Positions 30,048 to 40,497 of a DNA stretch of 64,000 bases are shown in pieces. The notes under the pieces are model-generated. The model was not told where the DNA came from. It worked only from the letters and a program-made list of their open reading frames with translations, and ran no database searches. The translations under genes and the position numbers were made by a program. This DNA is from Corynebacterium frankenforstense. GTDB taxonomy: Bacteria > Actinomycetota > Actinomycetes > Mycobacteriales > Mycobacteriaceae. The stretch spans positions 39,213 through 103,212 of the forward strand of contig NZ_JASODI010000010.1 in NCBI RefSeq assembly GCF_030211955.1, written 5' to 3'. The stretch's first letter is position 1. Each line of letters begins with the position of its first letter.

Positions 30048-31217
30048 CTAGAGGACGACCTTCTCCAGCTCGTCCTCGACGCGCTTCTCCAGCTCCTCGC
30101 GGACGGACTCGACCGGGATCTTGTTGATGACCTCGGTGAAGAAGCCGTGCACGATGAGGCGGCGGGCCTCGGCCTCCGGGATGCCGCGGCTCATCAGGTA
30201 GAACAGGTGCATGTCGTCGAAGCGGCCGACGGTCGCGGCGTGGCCGGCGCCGGGGATGTCGCCGGTCTCGATCTCCAGGTTCGGGATCGCGTCCGCACGC
30301 GCGCCCTCGCTGAGCACCAGGTTGCGGTTGGCCTCGTAGGTGTCCGTGTTGCTGGCCTTGGCGCGGATGAGCACGTCACCGACCCAGCAGGTGCGCGCCT
30401 CGGTCTTGGTCTCCTTGTCGCCCTGCAGCGCGCCCTTGTAGAGGACGTTGGAGGTGCAGTTCGGCTCGGAGTGGTCGACCAGGAGGCGGTTCTCGAAGTA
30501 CTGGCCGTCGTCGGCGAAGTAGACGCCGAGCATCTCGACGTTGCCGCCCTGGCCGCCGAAGCGCACGCGCGGGGCGACGCGCACGACCTGGCCGCCGAAG
30601 GTGGCCACGCTGTGGTGCAGGTCCGCGTCGCGGCCGATGAGCGCCTGGTGGTTGGACAGGTGGACGGTGTCGTCCTCCCAGTCCGCGTCGGTGACCACGG
30701 TCAGCTTGGCGCCGTCGCCGAGGACGTACTGGACGTTGTCGGCGTAGATGGCCGAGCCCTGGTAGCGCAGGACGACGGTCGCCTTGGCGTGGGCGCCCAG
30801 CTCGACGAGGATGCCGCCGAAGGCGGTCTTGTCCGCGCCGTGGCCGGTGACGTCGATGTGCACCGGGGAGGCGACCTCGGTGTCGCGGGCGACGTTGACG
30901 TAGGTCAGCTCGTCCATCGAGGTCCAGGCCTGCGCGGCCACACGGTCGGCCGGGGCGCCGGCGCGCAGGGCGCGCTCGTCGTCCTTGGCCAGGGTGCCGA
31001 CCTCGACGCCCTGCTGGCCGTCGGCGACGGTGACCTCGATGTCCGGGGCGGTCTGCTCCGGGAACTTGCCGTTGTGCAGGCCGCGCAGGGCGCGCAGCGA
31101 GATGAAACGCCAGATCTCGTCGCGGCCCCCGGGCACGTCGAAGTCGTCGACGTTGTAGGAGGTGAAGACGTCACCCTTGGTGTCGTGCGGCGTTCCGTTC
31201 TTGACGATCTCCGTCAA
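30048..31217 (-). CDS. sufD: SufD scaffold subunit
   Basis: 389 residues with the right-handed beta-helix core of the SufB/SufD family. WRFISLRALRGL near residue 40 is the N-terminal SufD motif. ANRNLVLSEGARADAIPNLE and [21 protein letters not shown] near the C-terminus are strongly conserved, the latter with the cluster-region His. The predicted start is TTG 31217, immediately after the sufB TAG stop, which suggests translational coupling. A downstream GTG (VFTSYNVDDF) is an alternative. Confidence 0.93.
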   Translation of the reverse strand: MTEIVKNGTPHDTKGDVFTSYNVDDFDVPGGRDEIWRFISLRALRGLHNGKFPEQTAPDIEVTVADGQQGVEVGTLAKDDERALRAGAPADRVAAQAWTSMDELTYVNVARDTEVASPVHIDVTGHGADKTAFGGILVELGAHAKATVVLRYQGSAIYADNVQYVLGDGAKLTVVTDADWEDDTVHLSNHQALIGRDADLHHSVATFGGQVVRVAPRVRFGGQGGNVEMLGVYFADDGQYFENRLLVDHSEPNCTSNVLYKGALQGDKETKTEARTCWVGDVLIRAKASNTDTYEANRNLVLSEGARADAIPNLEIETGDIPGAGHAATVGRFDDMHLFYLMSRGIPEAEARRLIVHGFFTEVINKIPVESVREELEKRVEDELEKVVL

Positions 31218-32666
31218 CTAACCCACCGATCCTTCCATCTGCAGTTCAATCAGGCGGTTGAGCTCGAGTGCGTACTCCATGGGCAGCTCCTTGGCGATCG
31301 GCTCCACGAAGCCGCGCACGATCATGCCCATGGCCTCCTCCTCGGACAGTCCGCGGCTCATCAGGTAGAACAGCTGGTCCACCGAGACCTGCGACACGGT
31401 CGCCTCGTGGCCGAGGGTGACGTGGTCGTTGCGGATGTCATTGTAGGGGTAGGTGTCCGTGCGCGAGATGTTGTCCACCAGCAGCGCGTCGCACTCGACG
31501 TTGGCGGTCGAGTGGTGGGCGTTGGCGTGGATCTCGATCAGGCCGCGGTAGGCGGAGCGCCCGCCGTTGCGGGAGACGGACTTGGAGACGACGTTCGAGG
31601 AGGTGTGCGGCGCCATGTGGACCATCTTCGCGCCGGTGTCCTGGAACTGGCCCTCGCCGGAGAACTGCGCGGAGAGCACCTCACCGCGGGCGTAGGGGCC
31701 GGTCATCCAGACGGCCGGGTACTTCATGTTGGTCTTGGAGCCGATGTTGCCGTCGATCCACTCCATCGTCGCGCCCTCCTCGGCGCGGGCGCGCTGGGTG
31801 ACCAGGTTGTAGACGTTGTTCGACCAGTTCTGGATGGTGGTGTAGCGGCAGCGCGCGCCCTTCTTGACGATGATCTCGACGACCGCGGCGTGCAGCGAGT
31901 CCGACTTGTAGATCGGGGCGGTGCAGCCCTCGACGTAGTGGACGTAGGCGTCCTCGTCGACGATGATCAGCGTTCGCTCGAACTGGCCCATGTTCTCCGT
32001 GTTGATGCGGAAGTAGGCCTGCAGCGGGATGTCGACGTGCACGCCCTTGGGCACGTAGATGAACGAGCCGCCGGACCAGACCGCGGCGTTGAGCGCGGAG
32101 AACTTGTTGTCGCCGGCGGGCACGACGGTGCCGAAGTACTCCTGGACGAGCTCCGGGTACTCGCGCACGGCGGTGTCGGTGTCGACGAAGATGACGCCCT
32201 GGCGCTCGAGGTCCTCGCGGATCTGGTGGTAGACGACCTCGGACTCGTACTGGGCGGCGACGCCGGCGACGAGGCGCTGCTTCTCGGCCTCGGGGATACC
32301 CAGCTTGTCGTAGGTGTTCTTGATGTCGGAGGGCAGGTCGTCCCAGGAGGTCGCCTGCGTCTCGGTCGAGCGCACGAAGTACTTGATCTTGTCGAACTCG
32401 ATGCCCGACAGATCGGGGCCCCAGGTCGGGATGGGCTTCTTCTCGAACGTCCGGTAGGCCTTGAGGCGCTGCTCGAGCATCCACTCGGGCTCGTTCTTCA
32501 TCCGGGAGATGTCCCGGACCACGCTCTCGTCGAGGCCGCGGCGCGCGCTGGCGCCGGCGGTGTCGGAGTCGTGCCAGCCGTAGCTGTACTTGACGTCCAT
32601 CTCCTCGATGATCTCGTCATCGGACCGCGGCTTGCCGACGTTCGGGTTCTGCGTCGCTTGGGTCAT
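31218..32666 (-). CDS. sufB: SufB Fe-S scaffold
   Basis: 482 residues. The N-terminal region includes [20 protein letters not shown]. The beta-helix core contains [20 protein letters not shown], then [20 protein letters not shown] with the conserved Cys used in cluster assembly, and [20 protein letters not shown] near the C-terminus. [20 protein letters not shown] closes the family signature. ATG 32666 overlaps the sufR stop in an ATGA arrangement, so repressor and first structural gene are coupled. Confidence 0.96.
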   Translation of the reverse strand: MTQATQNPNVGKPRSDDEIIEEMDVKYSYGWHDSDTAGASARRGLDESVVRDISRMKNEPEWMLEQRLKAYRTFEKKPIPTWGPDLSGIEFDKIKYFVRSTETQATSWDDLPSDIKNTYDKLGIPEAEKQRLVAGVAAQYESEVVYHQIREDLERQGVIFVDTDTAVREYPELVQEYFGTVVPAGDNKFSALNAAVWSGGSFIYVPKGVHVDIPLQAYFRINTENMGQFERTLIIVDEDAYVHYVEGCTAPIYKSDSLHAAVVEIIVKKGARCRYTTIQNWSNNVYNLVTQRARAEEGATMEWIDGNIGSKTNMKYPAVWMTGPYARGEVLSAQFSGEGQFQDTGAKMVHMAPHTSSNVVSKSVSRNGGRSAYRGLIEIHANAHHSTANVECDALLVDNISRTDTYPYNDIRNDHVTLGHEATVSQVSVDQLFYLMSRGLSEEEAMGMIVRGFVEPIAKELPMEYALELNRLIELQMEGSVG

Positions 32667-33373
32667 GAGCCTCTCCTTTCCTCAGGAGTGTTGATGGTGG
32701 ACAGCGGAATGTTCGTGGTGCACACGTCGTTGCCGTGGGCGATGGCGGCCAGGGGCTGCACGTGCAGCCCCGCGCGTCTCGCGATCGCCTCGTGCTCGGC
32801 GGCGCACAGTTCCGGGAACTTCTCTGCCACGTGGGAAACCGGGCAGTGGTGTTGGCATATCTGCACACCCCCGCCGGCGGCGGTGACTGTTGCAGCGTAT
32901 CCGTTCTCGTCGAAGGCCCGCGCCACGGCGCGGACCGTCTCCTCCACGGACTCGGGGTCGTCCTCGTCCGCCCGCGGGATCCCGGCGAGGATCTCCTCGA
33001 TCCTGCGCCGGGCCAGGTCGCGCACGGCCTCCTCCCCGCCGACGTCGCGCAGCGCCTCGAGGGCGAGCGCGGTCAGCGAGTCGTAGTCGTGCCCGAAGCC
33101 CTCGCGGCCGCGGTCCGTCAGCCGGAAGCTGCGGGCGGGCCGGCCCCGGCGGCGCGTGACACCGCGCGGGGGGTTGCGTCGGACGGACTCGATGAGCCCC
33201 TCCTCGTGGAGGATGTCTAAGTGGCGGCGCACCCCCGCCGCGGACATGCCGAGATGCTCGGCCATCTCCGCCGCGGTCACCGGGGCGTGCTTGAGGAGTG
33301 CGCGCATGATCCGGTGACGGGTCTCCCCCTCGGGCGCTTTCGCGTGGTCGTGGGGTGTTTTCGCCTCGGACAT
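32663..33373 (-). CDS. sufR: SufR Fe-S-sensing repressor
   Basis: 236 residues. The N-terminal winged HTH is [20 protein letters not shown] with the wing at [20 protein letters not shown]. The C-terminal sensor domain has the cluster cysteines [11 protein letters not shown] and [12 protein letters not shown], spaced C-x3-C-x13-C. In related actinobacteria and cyanobacteria SufR holds an Fe-S cluster and represses the suf operon when clusters are sufficient. AGGAGG precedes ATG 33373. A good promoter with a flanking inverted repeat lies just upstream. Confidence 0.94.
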   Translation of the reverse strand: MSEAKTPHDHAKAPEGETRHRIMRALLKHAPVTAAEMAEHLGMSAAGVRRHLDILHEEGLIESVRRNPPRGVTRRRGRPARSFRLTDRGREGFGHDYDSLTALALEALRDVGGEEAVRDLARRRIEEILAGIPRADEDDPESVEETVRAVARAFDENGYAATVTAAGGGVQICQHHCPVSHVAEKFPELCAAEHEAIARRAGLHVQPLAAIAHGNDVCTTNIPLSTINTPEERRGS

Positions 33374-33410
33374 CGGTCACCTCCTGGCGGCGTTCGCCTT
33401 TAGACAACAG

Positions 33411-33446
33411 CGATGTTACGTATTTCCCGTGACCGCGCCAACATCG
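33411..33446 (-). promoter_or_regulatory. suf operon promoter with candidate SufR operator
   Basis: On the minus strand -35 TTGGCG (33436-33441) and -10 TAACAT (33413-33418) are 17 bp apart. The inverted arms CGATGTT (33411-33417) and AACATCG (33440-33446) cover the -10 and -35 respectively. A dimer bound to both would block the promoter. Confidence 0.6.
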
Positions 33447-33479
33447 GGTCTCCTTACCCGCCGGCGTGTAGCCTCCGAC

Positions 33480-33492
33480 TACGATCAGGCCC
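33480..33492 (+). promoter_or_regulatory. -10 element for the mannosyltransferase gene
   Basis: TACGAT at 33480-33485, 7 nt before GTG 33493; leaderless arrangement. Confidence 0.5.
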
Positions 33493-35271
33493 GTGCGAGG
33501 CGAGCGATGGGTGCTCTGGCGGGCACTCGTGAATGACCTGCCCCGGATCGGATCCGCGGGCAGCCGCTCGGCGCGCCTGCACTCCTCCGCGCTCGTCACC
33601 GCCGTCGCCGGCTCCGACCTCGCCTCGAGGCACACCTTCGGCGGCCTGCGCCCCCGGGAGATGCTCTCCTTCGCCGTCGTGCGCTGGGTGGGCACCGTCG
33701 GCGCGCTGCTGATGGGCTTCGGCGCCCTGGGCGCCGGCGCCCTGCCGGTCGTCGACAACCCCTACCGCGCCTTCCCCGGCGGCACGCTGCTCGCCCAGCT
33801 GCTCCAGGCCTCCTCCGTCATCGTCCTGCTGGGCGTGGCCCTGCTGGTCCTGGCGTGGGTGTGCATGAGCCGCTACGTCGGCGCGGACCTCGGCGGCGTC
33901 TTCGGCCGCCCTACCCCCGGCCGGGTCAGCCCCGGCATGCTGTGGCGCACCGCCGCCGCCTGGGTCGCCCCGCTGGTACTGACCGCTCCCCTGTTCACCC
34001 AGGACATCTACTCCTACCTGGCCAACGGCGCGATCGTGCGCATGGGCCTGGACCCCTACTCCGCCGGCCCGGTCGATCTTCTGGGCACCGAGCACCACCT
34101 GGCCCGCTCCGTGCCCTTCATCTGGGCGCACTCCCCCTCCCCCTACGGCCCGGTCGCCCTCGGGATGGCCGCCGCCGTCAGCCGGGTCACCGGCGACTCG
34201 GTGATCCTCGGCGTGCTCGCCCACCGGCTTCTCGGCGTGCTGGCGCTGGCCGCGGCCGCCTGGGCCGTCACCCGCCTGGCGCGGCGCTGCGGCATCTCCG
34301 CGTCCACCGCGCTGTGGCTGGGCCTGCTCAACCCGCTGACCCTGCTGCACCTTGTCGGCGGCATCCACAACGAGTCGGTCATGCTCGGCTTCGTCCTCGT
34401 CGGCATGGAGGTCGGCCTGCGCGGCGTCGACCACATCGCCGCCCGCGCCGGCACCGCCGGGCACTGGCGCGGCCTCGGCCTCTTCGTCCTCTCCGGCGCG
34501 CTGATCTCGTGTGGCGGCATGGTCAAGGTCGTCGGCTTCTTCGGCCTCGGATTCACCGGCATGGCCCTGGCGCGCGCCCTGGCCGGGCGCCCCAGCACCG
34601 ACGAATCCGGGACACGAGAGATTGACGACGCCGCGTCCGGCACCCGTGCGCGCCCGGGCGTGCGCCCGGCGGTGCTCGCCGTGGCGATGGCGGCGGTTCT
34701 CCAGGTGGTCATCCTCGTGGCCACCGCCGCGGTGGTCTCCGTGGTCACCGGCATCGGCCTGGGCTGGGTGACCGGCCAGGGCGGGGCGGCGACCATCCGC
34801 AGCTGGATGTCGATCACCACCGACGTCGGCGTGATCGCCGGCTTCGTCGGCATGCTGCTCGACCTCGGCGACCACACCGACGCGATGCTCTCGGTGACCC
34901 GCGCCGCCGGTGTGCTGGTCTCCGTCGGTTTCTCGCTGCGCATGCTCCTGGCGACCTACCGCGGCACCATCCACCCGGTCGGCGGGCTGGGGGTGTCCTT
35001 CTTCGTGCTGGTCATCTTCTTCCCCGTCGTCCACCCCTGGTACGTGCTGTGGGCCGTGGTCCCCCTTGCCGCCTGGGCCAACCGCCGGTTCTTCCGCTGG
35101 GCGGTCGTGCTCTACTCCGCGGCGTTCAGCTTCTTCGTCCTGCCGCGCGGGCTGGCCCTGCCGCCGGGCACCGTGCTGACCATCTACGTGGCCACCGTCG
35201 TGACCACGCTCGTGGTCGTCGCGCTGGGCTGGTGGGCGTTGAGGAAGGCGCGCTTCGTTGGCCTAGACTAG
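33493..35271 (+). CDS. mptB: Polyprenol-phosphate-mannose-dependent alpha-(1->6)-mannosyltransferase, MptB-like
   Basis: A 592-residue GT-C-type membrane enzyme with more than ten hydrophobic segments. After the second segment LVLTAPLFTQDIYSYLANGA holds the acidic residue typical of the GT-C catalytic loop. AHSPSPYGPVALGMAAAV and LHLVGGIHNESVMLGFVLVG are family blocks. In Corynebacterium MptB extends the lipomannan mannan core. It lies downstream of and divergent from sufR, as in C. glutamicum. A hydrophilic loop near residues 365-395 (GRPSTDESGTREIDDAASG) contains a copy of the dispersed motif. Start GTG 33493 is leaderless. Confidence 0.85.
   Translation: MRGERWVLWRALVNDLPRIGSAGSRSARLHSSALVTAVAGSDLASRHTFGGLRPREMLSFAVVRWVGTVGALLMGFGALGAGALPVVDNPYRAFPGGTLLAQLLQASSVIVLLGVALLVLAWVCMSRYVGADLGGVFGRPTPGRVSPGMLWRTAAAWVAPLVLTAPLFTQDIYSYLANGAIVRMGLDPYSAGPVDLLGTEHHLARSVPFIWAHSPSPYGPVALGMAAAVSRVTGDSVILGVLAHRLLGVLALAAAAWAVTRLARRCGISASTALWLGLLNPLTLLHLVGGIHNESVMLGFVLVGMEVGLRGVDHIAARAGTAGHWRGLGLFVLSGALISCGGMVKVVGFFGLGFTGMALARALAGRPSTDESGTREIDDAASGTRARPGVRPAVLAVAMAAVLQVVILVATAAVVSVVTGIGLGWVTGQGGAATIRSWMSITTDVGVIAGFVGMLLDLGDHTDAMLSVTRAAGVLVSVGFSLRMLLATYRGTIHPVGGLGVSFFVLVIFFPVVHPWYVLWAVVPLAAWANRRFFRWAVVLYSAAFSFFVLPRGLALPPGTVLTIYVATVVTTLVVVALGWWALRKARFVGLD
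34620..34635 (-). repeat. Dispersed motif copy 5
   Basis: Minus-strand CGCGGCGTCGTCAATC inside the hydrophilic loop of the mannosyltransferase gene, identical over 16 bp to copy 2. Confidence 0.55.
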
Positions 35272-35277
35272 GCCGTC
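35264..35277 (+). promoter_or_regulatory. -10 element for the ABC exporter operon
   Basis: TAGACT at 35264-35269 overlaps the end of the mannosyltransferase gene (its TAG stop is at 35269-35271) and sits 8 nt before GTG 35278. Confidence 0.5.
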
Positions 35278-36224
<947 letters not shown>

Positions 36225-36228
<4 letters not shown>

Positions 36229-37031
36229 CCACCACCGACAACCGTGCGACCGACGTCGCCCACCTGCCCGCCGGGACGTTCGCGCCCGCGCCGGGGCGCG
36301 CGGGCGTGATCAAGATGGTCCTCGCCCAGGGCCGCATCGAGTCCCTGCTCTTCCTGCGCCACGGCGAGCAGCAGCTGCTCAGCCTCGTCATCCCGGTGGC
36401 GATGCTGCTGGGCCTGACCTTCCTGCCCCTGGAGTGGCCCATGGCGGGCAGCGGAGACCCGCTCGACCGGTTCTTTCCCGTGGCCCTGGCCATCGCGGCG
36501 ACCTCCTCGGGATTCACCGGCCAGGCCATCTCGCTGGCCTTCGACCGCCGCTACGGGGCGCTGAAACGCACGGGCGCGTCCGGCGTGCCCGCGTGGACGA
36601 TCATCGCGGGCAAGGCCATCGCGGTGGCGGCCACGGCGCTGGTCCAGACGCTGCTGCTCGGCGCGATCGCGCTGGCGCTCGGCTGGCGCACGGACCTCAC
36701 CGGTGCGCTGCTGGGCCTGGTCACCATCGTCATCGGCGCGGCCGCCTTCACCGCCATGGGCCTGCTGATGGGCGGCACGCTCAGCTCCGAGCTCGTGCTC
36801 GGGCTGGCCAACCTCATCTGGGTCGCGCTGATCGGGGTGACCGGGTACGTGCTCTACGTCCAGGGTCTCGACGCCGCGTCCTGGTGGGACGTGGTGCCCT
36901 CGGTGGCCATGGCCAGCGGGCTGACCGTGGCCTTCTCCGGCGGCGTGCCCTGGGTCCAGTGGCTCATCCTGGCGGCCTGGGCGGCCGCCGCGTCGGCCGC
37001 CTGCACCCGCTGGTTCCGGTTTGCGGGATAG
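36225..37031 (+). CDS. ABC-2 type exporter permease
   Basis: 268 residues with six hydrophobic segments after a soluble 45-residue N-terminus, e.g. LLSLVIPVAMLLGLTFLPLE, IAVAATALVQTLLLGAIALAL, LLGLVTIVIGAAAFTAMGLL and LVLGLANLIWVALIGVTGYV. FDRRYGALKRTGASGVP is the usual ABC-2 coupling loop. The ATG overlaps the ATPase stop in an ATGA arrangement, so the two are coupled and act together. Its C-terminus ends just before the ctaA promoter. Confidence 0.9.
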
Positions 37032-37096
37032 ATCACTCCCCTTTTTATTGGATCTGCCTGCGCGTTCGCGGATTCGGCGGGCGCGGGCGGCCCAGG

Positions 37097-37110
37097 TATG
37101 CTCGGGGCCT
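37097..37110 (+). promoter_or_regulatory. -10 element for ctaA
   Basis: TATGCT at 37097-37102, 8 nt before GTG 37111; no ribosome-binding site, so leaderless. Confidence 0.5.
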
Positions 37111-38073
37111 GTGACTACCGCGACCCAAACCCCGACCAAGACCCGCCGTGGGCCGAGCCTGCGCACCCAGCGCGTCCTGGCCATGATCCTGCTGATCGCC
37201 CAGGGCGGCATCACCGTCACCGGCGCGACCGTGCGCGTGACCGGCTCCGGCCTCGGCTGCGAGACCTGGCCGAACTGCCACGAGGGCTCGCTGGTGCCCG
37301 TCGCCGGCGCCGCCCCGGCCGTCCACCAGGCCATCGAGTTCGGCAACCGGCTGCTGACCTTCGTGCTCCTGGCCGTGGCCGTCGCGGTGCTCGTCGCCGT
37401 CGTCGGCGCCAAGCGCCGCAACGGCCTGCTCACGCTGGCGATCATCTCGCTGACCGGCATCTTCGTGCAGGCCGTCATCGGCGGCGTCTCCGTGTGGCTG
37501 GACCTGAAGTGGTGGGCCGTCGCCCTGCACTTCCTGCCCTCAATGATCCTGGTGTGGGTCGCCGCCGTGCTCTACACCCGCCTCGCCGAGCCCGACGACG
37601 GCGTGCGCCAGCGCACCTTCTCCCCCGCCGCGCGCGTCTGCGCGGTCGTCGCCGCCTGCGCCCTGGCGATCGTGCTGACCACCGGCACCATGGTCACCGG
37701 CGCGGGCGTGCACTCCGGTGACGCCGGCGACGGCATGGCCGGGCGCCTTGACGTCGACATCGACCTGATGGCCCACATCCACGCCTGGAGCATGTACGTC
37801 TACCTGGCGTTCACCCTGATCACCGTCTGGCTGCTCTACCGCTCGCGCGCCGACCGACCGGCGATCCGCACCGGCTGGGTGCTCGTGGGCTGCATCGTCG
37901 TGCAGGCCGCCATCGGCATCGCCCAGTACCGCATGGGCGTGCCGCGCTGGACCGTGCCGATCCACATCGGCATGAGCTCCGTGGTCACCGCGTTCACCGC
38001 CTTCCTCTGGGCGCACGGCGTCGTCCGCTTCCGCGACTCCGCCCGCGTGCCCGCCGAGGCCCTGGGGCGTTAG
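37111..38073 (+). CDS. ctaA: Heme A synthase (CtaA/Cox15)
   Basis: A 320-residue membrane protein with eight predicted helices. It oxidises the C8 methyl of heme O to the formyl group of heme A for the aa3 oxidase. After the first helix it has TVRVTGSGLGCETWPNCHEG, with paired cysteines and the conserved Glu-region loop. Histidines in PAVHQAIEFGNRLLTF, VALHFLPSMILVW, AHIHAWSMYVYLAF and VPIHIGMSSVVTAF sit in helices that bind heme. It is close to ctaB, which makes heme O. GTG 37111 follows a -10 element by 8 nt. Confidence 0.93.
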   Translation: MTTATQTPTKTRRGPSLRTQRVLAMILLIAQGGITVTGATVRVTGSGLGCETWPNCHEGSLVPVAGAAPAVHQAIEFGNRLLTFVLLAVAVAVLVAVVGAKRRNGLLTLAIISLTGIFVQAVIGGVSVWLDLKWWAVALHFLPSMILVWVAAVLYTRLAEPDDGVRQRTFSPAARVCAVVAACALAIVLTTGTMVTGAGVHSGDAGDGMAGRLDVDIDLMAHIHAWSMYVYLAFTLITVWLLYRSRADRPAIRTGWVLVGCIVVQAAIGIAQYRMGVPRWTVPIHIGMSSVVTAFTAFLWAHGVVRFRDSARVPAEALGR

Positions 38074-38166
38074 CGCCGCCGAATCTCTCCGGGAGTTGCC
38101 GGACGACCACCGACGCCGAGGGCACCCGCCGTCGGCGTTCGCCGTCGCCGGGCCCTGTGATCGCGC

Positions 38167-38179
38167 TACCGTGGGGTGC
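38167..38179 (+). promoter_or_regulatory. -10 element for the quinone oxidoreductase gene
   Basis: TACCGT at 38167-38172, 7 nt before ATG 38180; leaderless arrangement. Confidence 0.45.
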
Positions 38180-39154
38180 ATGAAGGCAATCCAGGTCACC
38201 CGCCACGGCGGCCCCGAGGTGATGGAGTACACCGACGTGCCCGACCCGGTCCCCGAGCCGGGACAGGTGCTCGTCGGCGTCGACGTCGCCGGGATCAACT
38301 ACATCGACACCTACTACCGCGAGGGCCTCTACCACTCCGCCCCGCCCTTCGTGCCCGGCTCCGAGGGCACCGGCCGGGTCATCGAGGACCCGGCCGGCCA
38401 GATCGCCCCGGGCACCGTCGTCGCCTGGTGCTCGGCGCCCGGCTCCTACGCGGAGAAGGTCGTCGTCGACGCCGACCGGCTCGTCGCCGTCCCGCAGGAC
38501 ATCCCGCAGCACGTGGCGGCGACCATGCTGCTGCAGGGCATGACCGCCCACTACCTGGTCAACGGCGTCTACCCGCTGGCCGCCGGCGACTCCTGCCTGA
38601 TCACCGCCGGGGCCGGCGGCGTGGGGCTGCTGGCCACCCAGCTGGCCGCCCACCGCGGCGTGCGCGTCTTCTCCGTGGTCTCCACCAAGGAGAAGGAGGA
38701 GCTGGCATACGAGGCCGGGGCCACCGAGGTGTTCACCTACTCCGAGAACCTCGCCGAGACCGTGCGCCGGCGCAACGGCGGGCGCGGCGTGGACGTCGTC
38801 TACGACGGCGTGGGCCGCGACACCTTCGGCGAGTCGCTCGAGGCCGTGCGCCCGCGCGGGACGGTCTGCCTCTTCGGCGCGGCCTCCGGGCCCGTCGAGC
38901 CCTTCGACCCGCAGCTGCTCAACACGCACGGCTCGATCTTCCTGACGCGCCCCTCGCTGGGCGCCTACACCGCCGACGCCGACGAGTTCCGCATGCGCGC
39001 CCAGGCGATCACGCAGGCGATCGTCGACGGCACCCTGAACGTGCGCGTGGGCGGGGTTCACCCGCTCTCCGACGCCGCGCAGGCCCACCGGGACCTGCAG
39101 GAGCGGCGCACCACGGGCTCTCTGGCGCTGGACGTCACCGGCGACGGCGAGTAG
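38180..39154 (+). CDS. qor: NADPH:quinone oxidoreductase (zeta-crystallin type)
   Basis: A 324-residue zinc-free medium-chain reductase. GINYIDTYYREGLYH is the Qor signature near residue 41, PGSEGTGRVIE follows, and the NADPH loop is CLITAGAGGVGLLATQLAA (about 140). VYDGVGRDTFGESLEAVRPR and GAASGPVEPFDPQLLN are the conserved catalytic-domain blocks. It probably reduces quinones by one or two electrons with NADPH. It lies between ctaA and ctaB in both this window and C. glutamicum. A paired terminator separates it from the convergent ctaB. Confidence 0.92.
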   Translation: MKAIQVTRHGGPEVMEYTDVPDPVPEPGQVLVGVDVAGINYIDTYYREGLYHSAPPFVPGSEGTGRVIEDPAGQIAPGTVVAWCSAPGSYAEKVVVDADRLVAVPQDIPQHVAATMLLQGMTAHYLVNGVYPLAAGDSCLITAGAGGVGLLATQLAAHRGVRVFSVVSTKEKEELAYEAGATEVFTYSENLAETVRRRNGGRGVDVVYDGVGRDTFGESLEAVRPRGTVCLFGAASGPVEPFDPQLLNTHGSIFLTRPSLGAYTADADEFRMRAQAITQAIVDGTLNVRVGGVHPLSDAAQAHRDLQERRTTGSLALDVTGDGE

Positions 39155-39159
39155 CGCGA

Positions 39160-39171
39160 CGTCGTCAATCG
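39160..39171 (+). repeat. Dispersed motif copy 6
   Basis: CGTCGTCAATCG, continuing AACT as in copy 4; sits 5 bp after the qor stop and just before the terminator. Confidence 0.6.
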
Positions 39172-39182
39172 AACTGCACGAC

Positions 39183-39223
39183 GAAGGCCCCCGCATCCGG
39201 ACCGTGGTCCGGGTGGGGGCTTC
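39183..39223. terminator. Bidirectional terminator between qor and ctaB
   Basis: GAAGgCCCCC...TCCGGACC and GGTCCGG...GGGGGcTTC form a long stem with a two-base loop and small internal bulges between convergent genes. Confidence 0.8.
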
Positions 39224-39232
39224 CGGGTGGGG

Positions 39233-40165
39233 CTAGAACCAGGCGGGCGACCAGCCGGCGAGCACGCCGAGGGTCTCCCAGCCGATGACGGCGTCGATGG
39301 ACAAGCCCACGAAGAGCACCGCCAGGTAGTTGTTCGACAGGATGAACAGCTTGAGCGGGTGCACCTTCTCACCGCGGCGCACGCCGTTGTGCAGGTTGGT
39401 GGCCATGATCAGGAAGGCCGCGCCCGAGAGGACGGCCACGACGCCGTAGATCCACGAGGCGGCCGGCACCAGCAGCAGCGAGACGATGACGGTCGCCCAG
39501 GAGTACCAGAGGATCTGGCGGGTGACCTCGACGGGCTCGCGCACGACCGGCAGCATGGGCACCTGGGCGCGCTTGTAGTCCTCGCGGTACTTCATGGCCA
39601 GCGACCAGGTGTGCGGCGGCGTCCAGAAGAAGATGATCAACCACATCACGATGGCCTGCCACCACTTCGCCGGCGACGGGTCGGGGGCGTTGGCGACGAT
39701 GACCGCCCAGCCGACGACGACGGGCATGCAGCCGGCCGCGCCGCCCCAGACGATGTTCATGTAGGTGCGCCGCTTGAGGAACTTCGTGTAGACGAAGATG
39801 TAGAAGAACACCGTCAGCAGGATGAACACACCCGCCAGCAGCGAGCCGCACAGCAGCCACAGCCAGAAGAAGCTGATGATCATCAGCGCCCAGGCGAAAA
39901 TCGCGGCGTTGCGGTCACTGACGGTGTTGCGCACCAGCGGGCGGGCGCGCGTGCGGCCCATCTTCCGGTCGATGTCCGAGTCCGCGACCATGTTGAAGGT
40001 GTTGGCCGCGGCGGCGCCCATCCACCCGCCGACGACGGTCAGCAGGATGAGCACGATGTTGTTCTCACCGCGCTCGGCCTGCAGCATCGCCGGGATCGCG
40101 GCCACGAGCAGCAGCTCGATCACCCTCGGCTTCGTCAGCGCGAAGTAGGCCTTGATCGTGTCCAA
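39233..40165 (-). CDS. ctaB: Protoheme IX farnesyltransferase (heme O synthase)
   Basis: A 310-residue UbiA-family membrane enzyme that farnesylates heme b to heme [21 protein letters not shown] starts the first helix. The Asp-rich prenyl-diphosphate site is [19 protein letters not shown] (about 60). [21 protein letters not shown] and [14 protein letters not shown] are further conserved loops. TTG 40165 (LDTIKAYF) is preceded by GGAGG 8 nt upstream; longer starts run through Arg/Pro-rich noncoding-like sequence. A TAGAGT -10 on the minus strand (40329-40334) would give a leader of about 157 nt. Confidence 0.92.
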   Translation of the reverse strand: MDTIKAYFALTKPRVIELLLVAAIPAMLQAERGENNIVLILLTVVGGWMGAAAANTFNMVADSDIDRKMGRTRARPLVRNTVSDRNAAIFAWALMIISFFWLWLLCGSLLAGVFILLTVFFYIFVYTKFLKRRTYMNIVWGGAAGCMPVVVGWAVIVANAPDPSPAKWWQAIVMWLIIFFWTPPHTWSLAMKYREDYKRAQVPMLPVVREPVEVTRQILWYSWATVIVSLLLVPAASWIYGVVAVLSGAAFLIMATNLHNGVRRGEKVHPLKLFILSNNYLAVLFVGLSIDAVIGWETLGVLAGWSPAWF

Positions 40166-40328
40166 GTAGAAGTCCTCCAGCTCACAGTCCTCGCGGTGGG
40201 CTCCCCGCAGACAGGGGCGGGGGCACGTGGCAGTGGTCGAAACCGACCGCACGGAAGTTCCCGCCGCCCGGCCGCCGCCCCCGTTCGAGCGGGGTACGGC
40301 ACGGGGGCGGCGTCGCGTACGAGACAAC

Positions 40329-40385
40329 ACTCTATCGTGCCCGCCCGCGCGGCCACGCCACCAGGTGCCGTCGCGCGGGTACGAT
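40329..40385. promoter_or_regulatory. Divergent ctaB and tkt promoter candidates
   Basis: TAGAGT (40329-40334, minus strand) for ctaB and TACGAT (40380-40385, plus) for tkt. The 332-bp gap 40166-40497 otherwise holds GC-rich sequence and no gene. Confidence 0.4.
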
Positions 40386-40497
40386 TGCCTGCGAACCCGG
40401 AACTTCCCGGGGCAGCACGGCGCGGTGCCGCCGGGGCGGTCGCGGCGCCCCGGCATCCGGCACCCGCACACCGAGCATCACCGAGAGGAATTGAACA

